Source: Candidatus Doudnabacteria bacterium (lineage in GTDB: Bacteria; Patescibacteriota; Doudnabacteria; UBA920). Taken from it: a DNA stretch of 48,936 nt. The DNA is taken from contig CAIVSE010000077.1 in NCBI GenBank assembly GCA_903908535.1, forward strand, positions 1-48,936, in the 5' to 3' direction. Positions within the stretch are counted from its first letter, which is position 1, and each line of letters starts with the position of its first letter. Shown one piece after another: positions 21,485 through 28,557 of the stretch. Under the pieces are notes generated by a model. It was given only the letters and a program-made list of their open reading frames with translations, did not search any database and was not told the DNA's origin. The translations under genes were made by a program, and so were the position numbers.

Positions 21485-21592
21485 CTAATGCTTTTGTTTG
21501 CGTAATTGCTTTTCGATTTTCCTACGTTCAGATCTTGGCATTTGAGATATTTGGTTTTCTTTAACATAATCTATAACATGGCACGAAGGCAT
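21485..21592 (-). CDS. Possible small protein, 35 aa or longer with a non-standard start
   Basis: In this frame the sequence reads MPSCHVIDYVKENQISQMPR... and ends in RKQKH, a basic helical tail that looks protein-like. The frame stays open upstream to ~21720 and encodes further Cys-containing sequence (KNCICKFSPANS), but only a rare ATT start (21715) is available there. It competes with the out-of-frame small ORF at 21571-21726. Either could be real, or the region could hold a single gene with a sequencing error or frameshift. Confidence 0.35.
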   Translation of the reverse strand: MPSCHVIDYVKENQISQMPRSERRKIEKQLRKQKH

Positions 21593-21726
21593 TCGGAAAG
21601 ACAAGACTGTTCGTCCTTGATGGTTAGTAACGGAGTTGGCTGGCGAGAATTTACAAATGCAATTCTTTGGTTTTTGTAAAAGTCCAGTCCTATTAAATTT
21701 AAACCGGGAAGAAATACTTTTTTCAT
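21571..21726 (-). CDS. Possible small protein, 51 aa
   Basis: ATG 21726 begins MKKVFLPGLNLIGLDFYKNQ and ends at TAG after CLRAML. It starts 5 nt after the HAD gene stop at 21732, which would allow translational coupling. It overlaps the open frame of 21485-21592 in another phase. Low confidence that both are translated. Confidence 0.35.
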   Translation of the reverse strand: MKKVFLPGLNLIGLDFYKNQRIAFVNSRQPTPLLTIKDEQSCLSECLRAML

Positions 21727-21731
21727 AAGTT

Positions 21732-22340
21732 TTAAATTATTTCCACTCCAAGTTTTTTTAAATCCTCGATAAATGTATCGTTATCCGTAAACAAAATTTC
21801 TTTTAACCCGATTTCCTTGGCGGCGATGGTATTGCGGTCTTTGTCGTCTACAAACACCGCTTGTTCTGCCGTTACGCCAGCTTTTTTTAACGCTAAGTTA
21901 TAAAATTCCGGGTCGGGTTTTTTTAGATGTTCAACGCAGGATAAAACTAAAAAATCAAAATGTTTATAAATGCCCATGCGCTCATCCACAACCATCCTGG
22001 AAAAAGTCAGATTGGAAAGCACTCCGATTGTATAATTTTTGCGCAGCAAATCGATTGCCTTGAGCAGTTGGGTGTTAATTGTCCTGACCTTTAGCATTTC
22101 CTCAATCCAAATTGACTGCAAGTCCACCCCCTTACCGGCCCCCGCTTTTTTAAAAGCCTCAAAAAATTGTTCCAGGGTTATGTTGCCGAGGATTAAGTCG
22201 CTCCAGTTTTCTTGGTGGTAATTGTCTATTAGCTGAACGTCAATGCCTACACGGCCAGAGAAATTTTTATATAGTTCCTGAAAACTGCCAAGAGTTACCA
22301 CTCCCCCGATATCAAAAATAATGGCTTTAATATTCTCCAT
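21732..22340 (-). CDS. HAD-superfamily hydrolase
   Basis: 202 aa from ATG 22340 (MENIKAIIFD). The track start at 22388 adds 16 residues, but a -10-like TATACT lies 6 nt before ATG 22340, the leaderless spacing common here. HAD motifs: IIFDIGGVV (nucleophile Asp), LSNLT (motif II region), HLKKPDPEFY (Lys) and AVFVDDKDRN (motif IV). Same subfamily as 20779-21444. Probably a small-molecule phosphatase. Confidence 0.87.
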   Translation of the reverse strand: MENIKAIIFDIGGVVTLGSFQELYKNFSGRVGIDVQLIDNYHQENWSDLILGNITLEQFFEAFKKAGAGKGVDLQSIWIEEMLKVRTINTQLLKAIDLLRKNYTIGVLSNLTFSRMVVDERMGIYKHFDFLVLSCVEHLKKPDPEFYNLALKKAGVTAEQAVFVDDKDRNTIAAKEIGLKEILFTDNDTFIEDLKKLGVEII

Positions 22341-22424
22341 ACTTAAAGTATAACATAAGCCGCTGCCCTTGTTTTTTTGGCTAAACATGCTATAATCATT
22401 TGAAATTCTTGAGGAGGAATTTAT

Positions 22425-23120
22425 ATGCCTGTTACGAACCGCACTATGACCGCTTTTGAGGCACTCCGCCTGGCATTTGTAGATGAAGGGAAACTTAACC
22501 CCCCGTTTGAAAAAGTCCCGCTGGAGATTTTACAGCTAGACTGGGAAAAAGCTAAAAATTTGCAGGTTGACCCGGAAACTTTCGACCACCATAAAGCCTG
22601 GGAGATTATCTGCCAAATTGGCTTTTGCAAAGCTGCGGTTTTGCCGCTCATCGACCCGGCCATTGCCCAAATTATAAGCCGGCTGATGGATTTGCCGGTT
22701 CTGCCCATTGCCAGCTGCAGCGGCCACGACTGGGCGACCATGGCTTGGGTAACTTTATTTTTTCGCGACGCGGCTTTTGGACAAAGGTTTTTGGCCGCCT
22801 GCGAAATTAACTGCGCCTGCGCGAAAATTACAGTCTCCGTGAATAGTTATATTGCGCGCCAAGTCGGCGGCTTCGGCCCGAGAATACCGGTTGAGCAATG
22901 CCTGGCTAACCGTCTGCCGCTGACCATTTCCGCGGACACACAAAGCGGCGATGACTGTCAGGCCTTTTGGCGGGCTTTTTCCCAGGCACTTGACTTGTTT
23001 GACCGCAAAGGGTTGATAGTTATAGACAAGAGCCAGCTGGACTCCTGTGTCCCTGACGATGAACGTCCTAAATACCTGCGCGAGATTTGGAATTCGCTGT
23101 GGTGGGGAGGTGGAGAATGA
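22425..23120 (+). CDS. Hypothetical protein, 231 aa
   Basis: Soluble protein without a recognised family. GAGGAGG lies 7 nt before the ATG, one of the few strong SD sites in the window. Features: an acidic N-terminal helix, the sequence ASCSGHDWATM (a Cys-x-Gly-His cluster that could bind metal), CACAKITV, and an acidic C-terminus with LIVIDKSQLDSCVPDDE. It overlaps the next gene by 4 nt (ATGA), so the two form an operon. The strong SD and unusual content suggest acquisition; the function is unknown. Confidence 0.65.
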   Translation: MPVTNRTMTAFEALRLAFVDEGKLNPPFEKVPLEILQLDWEKAKNLQVDPETFDHHKAWEIICQIGFCKAAVLPLIDPAIAQIISRLMDLPVLPIASCSGHDWATMAWVTLFFRDAAFGQRFLAACEINCACAKITVSVNSYIARQVGGFGPRIPVEQCLANRLPLTISADTQSGDDCQAFWRAFSQALDLFDRKGLIVIDKSQLDSCVPDDERPKYLREIWNSLWWGGGE

Positions 23121-23395
23121 GCCGGACCAAATTTACAGTCTTGCCCCATGATAATCCGCCACTTGGTTTACCCAATAAGTATGGTCTGTTGGAAAGTCTG
23201 GATAGCTCCTTCCCCTACACTGTCTTTTGTACAAAAAAAGCCTGGCTGACAGTTTTGGAGCGGGTTAACCTTGCGGTTGAAGAAAAGCTGGCCAGGGAAC
23301 GGGAAGTTTTACAGTCGGATTTACCTGAGAGTATCCTGGAACTTGACCATATGGTTGCCCAATCCCATATCCCGCCGAACAGGCATAAAATATAG
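23117..23395 (+). CDS. Hypothetical protein, 92 aa
   Basis: Start at ATG 23117, overlapping the previous stop by 4 nt, with GGTGGAG just upstream; the track start at 23087 is less likely. The product has a central helix (TVLERVNLAVEEKLARERE) and His-containing C-terminus. No family recognised. Expected to act with the 231-aa protein, given the coupled translation. A bidirectional terminator follows 5 nt after the stop. Confidence 0.6.
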   Translation: MSRTKFTVLPHDNPPLGLPNKYGLLESLDSSFPYTVFCTKKAWLTVLERVNLAVEEKLAREREVLQSDLPESILELDHMVAQSHIPPNRHKI

Positions 23396-23400
23396 GCAAC

Positions 23401-23447
23401 AAAAAAACACGGTACGGCAGCCAAAACTGCCGCGCCGTGTTATTTTT
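23401..23447. terminator. Bidirectional intrinsic terminator
   Basis: ACACGG-TA-CGGCAG-CCAAAA-CTGCCG-CG-CCGTGT with TATTTTTATT on the plus side and T7 on the minus side. It serves both convergent units. Confidence 0.88.
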
Positions 23448-23448
23448 A

Positions 23449-24132
23449 TTAGTGTTTATACTTGGCGTGGCCGGTCCAGCCGGGGCTGGCCCTAATTATT
23501 CTAACGGGTCCTATTAATGGCCTGTGTGGCCTTAGGTTGCCCGCAGTTTCATCATCATCATTTTTGTAAACCGCGGCCGCCTGGTCCCAGAGCTCATTAA
23601 GTTTTTCCTGATTGAAACCGCTTTCAGGCACCATGCCGCCCAAGTCGGCAATTTGCTGCGCGACCACGCCGATAAATATAGTCCGTATTTTTTCCAAATC
23701 ATCCGGCCTAAACTGTTTTACAAGATGTTCCGGAACCTGTTGCGCGGCTTCCTGTCTTAGTTTTTGGTCGTTCATCAATTTTTCCAAAGCATCGATGTTC
23801 TGTACCATGGCGTCAATCTGCACGCCAGTTACATCCGGCTGGTCAGCTAAGTAATCAAAATACTCATTGTAAGCGTCCAAATACATTTGGATATTATCCG
23901 GGTTATCCTGGTCGGCAAAATCTTTGCCTTGACTAATAATCCCAGCTTCCTTGGATTTCATGAGGTCATAGTATTTTTGAATGACGGTCAGTTGTTCTTT
24001 TCTTTTTACCAAAGCTTCCTGCCTAGCCTCCACAGGCAATTTGGAGATAAATTCCTGAGATTTTTTAGTATCCTGAATTTTTTGGTGTGTTTGATTATAT
24101 TCATCCCACTGCTCTTGGTGTTTTTCTGCCAT
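23449..24132 (-). CDS. Hypothetical helical protein, 227 aa
   Basis: Highly charged, Gln/Glu/Asp-rich protein with long predicted helices and likely coiled coils (EQWDEYNQTHQKIQDTKKSQ, ALEKLMNDQKLRQEAAQQV). No signal peptide or membrane span. The C-terminal ~40 aa are Pro/Gly/Arg-rich and likely disordered. TATAAT lies about 28 nt upstream of the ATG. No family recognised; possibly a lineage-specific scaffold protein. Confidence 0.65.
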   Translation of the reverse strand: MAEKHQEQWDEYNQTHQKIQDTKKSQEFISKLPVEARQEALVKRKEQLTVIQKYYDLMKSKEAGIISQGKDFADQDNPDNIQMYLDAYNEYFDYLADQPDVTGVQIDAMVQNIDALEKLMNDQKLRQEAAQQVPEHLVKQFRPDDLEKIRTIFIGVVAQQIADLGGMVPESGFNQEKLNELWDQAAAVYKNDDDETAGNLRPHRPLIGPVRIIRASPGWTGHAKYKH

Positions 24133-24180
24133 ATATTATTTGATAAATATTTATAGATAAATTATAGCAAATTATAGGTA

Positions 24181-24213
24181 AAAGAAAAGGCGTCCCGGTG
24201 GGATCGGGACGCC
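24181..24213 (-). terminator. Intrinsic terminator of the lipoprotein gene
   Basis: GGCGTCCCG / CGGGACGCC stem with 7-nt loop; minus strand continues TTTTCTTTT. Confidence 0.8.
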
Positions 24214-24220
24214 GAGGTTT

Positions 24221-24655
24221 TTATTGCTTCACCTCCTTGGCTTGCTGCGCCGCCGCACAGGCGCAGAAGTCTTGGGCGATCTTACCGGCGGCCTTATCCA
24301 CGAACTGGTTATAATGCACCAGTTCCGGGAATTCCGACAGGTTAGCGGGCTTTATGCGCTGGCCCGAAGCGTATGGGACCAGGGTGCCGTGGATGCTAAC
24401 GGTTAGCACCGACTGCGCCGGTTCCCACTTGACCTTGCCAGTCAGGCTGGTGCCGTTCTTGCCGGATTTGGCGCCGCGCGAGTAAAGCTGGGCACCAATG
24501 GCATCGGCCACATAACCGGCCTCGTCGCCGTCGAGGACAATGTCCTTGATGGTCAGCGCCGAAAGGTTGCAGGCGGCCTTGTCGGCCGAAGCGGTTTGGC
24601 AACCGGTCAGGGCTGCCAGCAAAATAACTAGCGCGAAAGCAAAAAAAGTTTTCAT
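24221..24655 (-). CDS. Lipoprotein, 144 aa
   Basis: Start at ATG 24655, which has GGAGGAC 4 nt upstream; the track start at 24703 is upstream of this SD. MKTFFAFALVILLAALTGC is a lipoprotein signal with lipobox LTGC, so the mature protein would be lipidated at Cys19 and held at the outer face of the membrane. The mature part contains a beta-rich region (SLTGKVKWEPAQSVLTVSIH) and a C-terminal CACAAAQQ. Family not recognised. Confidence 0.75.
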   Translation of the reverse strand: MKTFFAFALVILLAALTGCQTASADKAACNLSALTIKDIVLDGDEAGYVADAIGAQLYSRGAKSGKNGTSLTGKVKWEPAQSVLTVSIHGTLVPYASGQRIKPANLSEFPELVHYNQFVDKAAGKIAQDFCACAAAQQAKEVKQ

Positions 24656-24771
24656 ATGTCCTCCAAAAATTTGAACTGGAAAATGTTGGCGTGACTGCTC
24701 CATCTAGTTGCATGTGGCTTGTCCCGATAAAATCGGGACATTCACCACGCCAATCAAACTTGGTTTACCGG

Positions 24772-24954
24772 TCAGCGCTTGCGCATCGACTGGCCGGAAA
24801 AGGGGCAGGATACCAAGCGGCGTTCAAAACCGATTTGCGCCTTGACGCTTTTGATCTTTTTGGGATCGGTTACGAATTTCCGTCCGTCCCAGCGAAGATT
24901 CTTGCTGAGTAGAAATTCGGTTGCCTGCCGCTCTAAGTTACTTTGAGTCATCAT
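24772..24954 (-). CDS. Small hypothetical protein, 60 aa
   Basis: Basic protein starting MMTQSNLERQATEFLLSKNL with a KKIKSVKAQIGFERR stretch. GGGGAGGAGA lies about 9-14 nt upstream and is part of a long hairpin (24963-25009) that would hide it. It lies downstream of the TROVE gene on the same strand and might belong to the same RNA-metabolism unit. Function unknown. Confidence 0.6.
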   Translation of the reverse strand: MMTQSNLERQATEFLLSKNLRWDGRKFVTDPKKIKSVKAQIGFERRLVSCPFSGQSMRKR

Positions 24955-24962
24955 TTAAGATG

Positions 24963-25009
24963 TCTCCTCCCCGCAGTCCGCTATGGGCTAACGGACTATG
25001 AGGAGGAGA
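24963..25009 (-). promoter_or_regulatory. Shine-Dalgarno-sequestering hairpin before the 60-aa gene
   Basis: TCTCCTCC (anti-SD) pairs with GGAGGAGA (SD); an inner GTCCG / CGGAC stem closes an 11-nt loop. The ribosome-binding site would be masked in the folded state. Confidence 0.6.
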
Positions 25010-25014
25010 GATGA

Positions 25015-25040
25015 ACAACGTCGTTCGAGAACGACGTTGT
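25015..25040. repeat. Perfect 12-bp inverted repeat
   Basis: ACAACGTCGTTC-GA-GAACGACGTTGT in the spacer between the TROVE gene and the 60-aa gene. No T run on either side, so it is more likely an RNA-processing, protein-binding or mRNA-stabilising hairpin than a terminator. Confidence 0.7.
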
Positions 25041-25139
25041 GAACGGGCGTCCATCTCTTTGTAGGTATTATTAGTTCGATTATTCCTCCTTAAAACTATT
25101 TGGCCTTTCCCATTAATTTTTCACTAATCCGAACGGATT

Positions 25140-25166
25140 GCTTGCGGCGCAGGACGCGCCGCAAGC
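25140..25166. repeat. Perfect 11-bp hairpin downstream of the TROVE gene
   Basis: GCTTGCGGCGC / GCGCCGCAAGC with a 5-nt loop. No T run follows on the minus strand. Downstream on the minus strand, AAGGAGGAATAATCG resembles an SD without a proper start codon. Confidence 0.7.
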
Positions 25167-25231
25167 AGGCTTTTAGTCTCTTATAGCCTAGTGTCCCGAT
25201 GTTGTCGGGATTCGCGCAGTCAGACTGGGAT

Positions 25232-26881
25232 TCACTGCGCGTCGTCCGGAGCTTCGGGGCTCTGCCGGATTTCCGCCTGGCGCAAATTCATCCTGCTAAT
25301 TTCTCTCAGTTGGCTTTCGCCGCCCTCAAGCATTAACGGAATGTATTTGACCACAGCGTCGCTCCATCCGTAAATGAAGCGCACTCCAGGTTCGTTAGCT
25401 GGTGCAACAGCGTGGCTGTAAGGGGCGAGTTGGACCACAAAGGCTTGCGCCTGAGGATTCACAACTGCCCGATACTGCCGCCACAACGAGATGAACGAGT
25501 CCCGGGTTTGGAATCCCGAGCCATACGCCCAATCTTCGTTGTCGGTTAGGCCCACAAACGCATCCACTTTGACCTTGCGGTCAAGTAAACGCTGAATGGG
25601 GCTGCCGAGCGCCGTGCCGCCACCACCGAGCTCATGGATTTTTTCCGCCGTGACCATAACATCGTCACGTCCGGAAAGTCCATGGTCAGCAATGACACAG
25701 GTTTCGAACGGGAGCGAAATCGCCCGACCTTCGATTTTACGCAACAGAGCTCCGGTAAAGATGCCGGCGATATCAATGCACTGCGTCTCTCCCCTTTCGG
25801 AGATTGGCGTAGTGCTCATTGAACCGCTGACATCAACACCTAAAGCTACTGTCGCGTTGCCGAAAGAAGGCATGTTGGCAAACGAAAGATTCAACGCAGC
25901 GCGGAGGGTATCCGCGATTCTGCTGTCAAAACCTTCGCTGCCCACATACTTTCTCCAGGCATCAAAGAATCGGAACGGCAAAACTTTGGAACGCTCCACG
26001 GCTTGCTGGTTGGAAAGTTTCTCCACAGCGCGCTGGACATTGGTCTCTTTTTGGAACACGCCGTGACGGGTAAAGGTCACGAGATTCCGCAAAAGGTTCA
26101 TGTACGGCGCTTGGTAAAGCAACTCTTCCCAAATTCGCGGCGTCATGTGCTTGACGGCTGGCACCACGACTTCAAACGGCAACCGCCCCTTTTGAATCAG
26201 GGCAATGGCTTCGTCTTCAGTCGTGGCCAACTTTAAAGCCACATACGCACGAATTTGCGGGTTGAGCTCGGGATTACTCCCAAGCTTACCCGAAACCAAC
26301 CAACCGAGGCGTTCGGCAACTGCGTCGTCGTCCGTACGCGGGTGGGTCATGCGCACAATGTCTCGAAGTGACACGCCCTCTGAAGCGGCCGAACCGTACT
26401 TCAGGGTGTGGTACTCGGACATTTGCGTCAGCCACTTCGCGACGGATTTAACAACGTAGCCGCCAAGGCCCTTTTTGCCGGCCACCTGGCCCGAGAGCAA
26501 CGCGCCGGTAAAGACGCGCAGATCGTCGGGGATGCAGATAACCTGGTCAAAAATGGTCTCAAAAGGCTCGCGGGTTTTGCCGCGGCCTCCGCTAAGCTCT
26601 GCTAGCGCCAACACGTTTTGGTCTTTGATCAGACCCCGGTTACGGCCATAGACAATGGCTTTGGCCAGGAATTCCGGATCTTCGGACCGGGCTTTAAGGA
26701 TGGCATCCTTCCACTCCGCTTCAAGCTCGCGCTTGCCGGCGTAAAAGGTGTCCCCAAAAATCCCAACGGTTAGCAGCTGTAGGACGCGCTCCCGCGGGGA
26801 GCGACTAAAGGTTTGGCCGCCTTCGTAGTTGCCTACGTTGGTCTGGGCCGCTGTCAGTGCGGAAAGCGTCGTCTGGTTCAT
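25232..26881 (-). CDS. Ro60-like RNA-binding protein (TROVE + vWA domains)
   Basis: 549 aa, the usual length for bacterial Ro (Rsr). Residues ~20-350 are the TROVE HEAT-repeat ring (FSRSPRERVLQLLTVGIFGD, AIVYGRNRGLIKDQNVLALA, NLLRNLVTFTRHGVF). Residues ~365-530 are a von Willebrand A domain with an intact MIDAS: GVDVSGSMS, GGGGTALGSP and LTDNEDW. Ro proteins bind Y RNAs on the outer ring surface and thread 3' ends of misfolded RNA through the hole; in Deinococcus the complex works with PNPase in RNA decay and rRNA maturation. AAGGAGAT lies 4 nt before the ATG but is sequestered by a hairpin. The promoter lies 920 nt upstream, so the leader is long and may contain Y-type RNA. Confidence 0.93.
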   Translation of the reverse strand: MNQTTLSALTAAQTNVGNYEGGQTFSRSPRERVLQLLTVGIFGDTFYAGKRELEAEWKDAILKARSEDPEFLAKAIVYGRNRGLIKDQNVLALAELSGGRGKTREPFETIFDQVICIPDDLRVFTGALLSGQVAGKKGLGGYVVKSVAKWLTQMSEYHTLKYGSAASEGVSLRDIVRMTHPRTDDDAVAERLGWLVSGKLGSNPELNPQIRAYVALKLATTEDEAIALIQKGRLPFEVVVPAVKHMTPRIWEELLYQAPYMNLLRNLVTFTRHGVFQKETNVQRAVEKLSNQQAVERSKVLPFRFFDAWRKYVGSEGFDSRIADTLRAALNLSFANMPSFGNATVALGVDVSGSMSTTPISERGETQCIDIAGIFTGALLRKIEGRAISLPFETCVIADHGLSGRDDVMVTAEKIHELGGGGTALGSPIQRLLDRKVKVDAFVGLTDNEDWAYGSGFQTRDSFISLWRQYRAVVNPQAQAFVVQLAPYSHAVAPANEPGVRFIYGWSDAVVKYIPLMLEGGESQLREISRMNLRQAEIRQSPEAPDDAQ

Positions 26882-26885
26882 TTAG

Positions 26886-26941
26886 ATCTCCTTTTCCGAG
26901 ATATCTTCCTGTAGATAGAAAAACATTTTAGAAAAGGAGAT
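26886..26941 (-). promoter_or_regulatory. Shine-Dalgarno-sequestering inverted repeat before the TROVE gene
   Basis: ATCTCCTTTTC pairs perfectly (11 bp) with the SD-bearing GAAAAGGAGAT across a 34-nt loop. Translation of the Ro-like protein should require opening of this helix. Confidence 0.65.
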
Positions 26942-27031
26942 GATTTTTAAAGTCCTATTTTGAACCCACAAATTTTTATAGGTTCAAATTAAGAGGGATG
27001 AAGTGGTTAGTTTCATCCCCGTAAGCCGGAT

Positions 27032-27043
27032 TTAACCGGGCAT
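27032..27043 (-). CDS. Three-codon mini-ORF (Met-Pro-Gly) with strong SD
   Basis: ATG-CCC-GGT-TAA with AGGAGG ten nt upstream, inside the TROVE leader. Minimal ORFs of this type can act as ribosome-stalling or ribosome-standby elements. No product function is implied. Confidence 0.3.
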   Translation of the reverse strand: MPG

Positions 27044-27113
27044 ATATTTTTTCCTCCTGGAAAGTAGGTTAGTAGGTCGTCCCGACTTTGTCGGGACGAC
27101 CATGCGGTGACAA

Positions 27114-27148
27114 TTTGTCGAAGTATCCTCAACCGGCAGTCCTCGGCC
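27114..27148 (-). repeat. 35-nt repeated motif, copy 2
   Basis: Minus strand begins GGCCGAGGACTGCCGG and ends ACTTCGACAAA. 30 of 35 positions match the copy at 27294-27328. Confidence 0.7.
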
Positions 27149-27293
27149 AGTAATTCGTGGCTGTCTACGGACAAAAGGTGGTTAAGGAGTGCCTGAGCGT
27201 AACCTGCGCCCAGGACTTTGTCCCCCGCCGCCTGGGAAATTCCAAACGGCGGAGCCGGAAGCGACAAGCCAAATACCAGTCAATTTTGGTTGG

Positions 27294-27328
27294 TTTGTCG
27301 AAGTAACCTCACCGAGCAGTCCTCAGCC
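27294..27328 (-). repeat. 35-nt repeated motif, copy 1
   Basis: Minus strand begins GGCTGAGGACTGCTCGG and ends ACTTCGACAAA. Spaced 180 nt from copy 2. The GTCGAAG core on the plus strand recalls the conserved Ro-binding strand of Y RNAs, but the match is by eye only. Confidence 0.7.
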
Positions 27329-27805
27329 GGCGCATCGCAACAGTTCCAGTCAGAGCCTCATGATTAACCTTCCGCTGCAGCAGAAGGTTAACCGCCTTTG
27401 GACATCTAACTTTTCCTATCACTAGCTCCGGGGTCAATCCACCTTCGCTCCTTTTGGGAGCTTCGGCGGACTTTGCGGACAAATCCGCTTGCGCGGGTGG
27501 TAAGGTAATCGCAGGCTTCGGAAGGGCCGAGCCTGTCGCTTCCTCAGAACCATCTGGGTTCCCGATAACTCCAGTCTGATTCCTCCCCAGGGCCCGCCAA
27601 ATCGGGATATGGCGGGCTTTAGGGAAAAATCAGGCATTAATTTCAGCGGCAGGTTAGTGGGTTTGGGCTCGCCCTATTTCCCGACTTGTCGGGAAGCAAT
27701 AATGCGATAAGTGGACGGCTTAAGGCCGGTTAACCCGCCGGCTGAAATGTAATGTTATAAGTTTTTGACAAAATGCTTTTTTATTTGTTTAAGCTTACAA
27801 AAGGG

Positions 27806-27834
27806 ATGTTAGCAAATTCTATAAATTTTGTCAA
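27806..27834 (-). promoter_or_regulatory. Sigma-70-type promoter reading toward the TROVE gene
   Basis: Minus strand TTGACA, 17-nt spacer, TAACAT. Predicted start near 27799. The region 27835-28013 between this and the next, divergent promoter is AT-rich and shows no gene. Confidence 0.75.
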
Positions 27835-28013
27835 GGGGTATTGACATAAAATATAGTCAAAACAATACTTTTACTATTAAATAAGCCATAAAATCTTATC
27901 AAAAACTGTTTAAAAATGATGGCAAAACAAGAAAATTTAAATGCAAAATATTAAAAATTATCTTAAAATAAATTTGTATCTACTACTTCATTCTGTATAA
28001 ATGTTTGCCGCTA

Positions 28014-28042
28014 TTGACAAAATAGTTAGGTTGTGATATTAT
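28014..28042 (+). promoter_or_regulatory. Sigma-70-type promoter of the ~470-nt ncRNA
   Basis: TTGACA, 17-nt spacer, TATTAT. Predicted start near 28049. Confidence 0.8.
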
Positions 28043-28197
28043 TTGTTTACGACCGAAATGTCGGAATTCTATGTAGCGGAGGTGAAGGATGGGACACTAG
28101 GCGGAGAAAGGCCCCGATTACCCCGAAGGTTCGGGAGGGGCCGAGTACCTTACTAGAGAACATCTGGAACCTAAAAATAAAAAAGAAAAGGAGGCTT

Positions 28198-28236
28198 ATG
28201 GAAAACAATGGGCGGTTAGAACGTATAGTCTCCTGA
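28198..28236 (+). CDS. 12-residue leader-type peptide MENNGRLERIVS
   Basis: AAAAGGAGG lies 5 nt before the ATG, and the ORF ends at TGA after 12 codons, inside the ~470-nt ncRNA. AGGAG of the SD is complementary to CTCCT next to the stop codon. Reads like a leader peptide, but no regulated gene follows before the terminator. Confidence 0.35.
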   Translation: MENNGRLERIVS

Positions 28237-28472
28237 CGACTGTTGGGGTCGAGGGAGCAAAAAAATCGCAGACTGAGATGGGAAGTGGTTCTGCCGGTCA
28301 CAAAACTTTGTAACGACAAACTCGGCAAGATCACATAGCCCCATGTCGCGGCAATCTACTTACTCGGAATAAGCCGGGAGTCCGAACGCCGCAGTTCCAC
28401 TATTGTTGTCCAATCGCTGCCCGCGGCCCAACCGCTTAGGCAGCAAAAAAGAGGCTAACAAGCCAGACGAAG

Positions 28473-28516
28473 CCCGGGGCACGCATCTAAACAGATGGTC
28501 CCCGGGTATTTTTTTT
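28473..28516 (+). terminator. Intrinsic terminator of the ~470-nt ncRNA
   Basis: CCCGGGG ... CCCCGGG with an inner CATCT-AAAC-AGATG hairpin, followed by TATTTTTTTT. Confidence 0.9.
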
Positions 28517-28557
28517 AAAGTTGATTATCACCTATTAATATAGTATTATTAACATAT

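Larger units (their letters stand above)
26942..27799 (-). ncRNA. Long structured leader / candidate Y-type RNA region upstream of the TROVE gene
   Basis: No convincing protein gene is present. It contains a 12-bp perfect hairpin GGTCGTCCCGAC-TTT-GTCGGGACGACC (27076-27102), TTAACCTTC / GAAGGTTAA (around 27364-27391), a CCCGACTTGTCGGG hairpin near 27680, and two diverged copies of a 35-nt motif (27114-27148, 27294-27328). Bacterial Y RNAs are usually encoded beside Ro genes, so this is the natural place for them. The ORFs in the track here are short and lack ribosome-binding sites; the best of them (27013-27267) was not accepted. Confidence 0.45.
28049..28516 (+). ncRNA. Candidate ncRNA of ~470 nt divergent from the Ro-like gene
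   Basis: A complete unit from promoter (28014-28042) to terminator (28473-28516) without a normal gene. Stems on the plus strand include GGCCCC / GGGGCC around CCCGAA-GG-TTCGGG, TGCCG / CGGCA, GCGGC / GCCGC, GCTGCC / GGCAGC and GGCT-AACA-AGCC. Two mini-ORFs with good SD sites are embedded: Met-Gly-His (28089-28100) and a 12-residue MENNGRLERIVS (28198-28236). The second SD (AAAAGGAGG) can pair with CTCCT at the ORF's end. I see no tmRNA, RNase P, SRP or 6S landmarks. It could be a Ro-associated RNA, a leader-type attenuator, or a dual-function RNA. Confidence 0.6.

Noticed and set aside
27013-27267. 84-aa ORF (ALLNHLLSVDSHELLAEDC...) in the TROVE leader
   Set aside because: It needs a TTG start without an SD and overlaps perfect hairpins and the repeated motif. 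The second motif copy carries a related peptide only in a broken frame, so RNA-level conservation explains the repeat better.
28049-28516. tmRNA or RNase P RNA
   Set aside because: No tRNA-like acceptor ends or Ala tag ORF, and no GAGGAAAGTCC or paired CR-V element was found.
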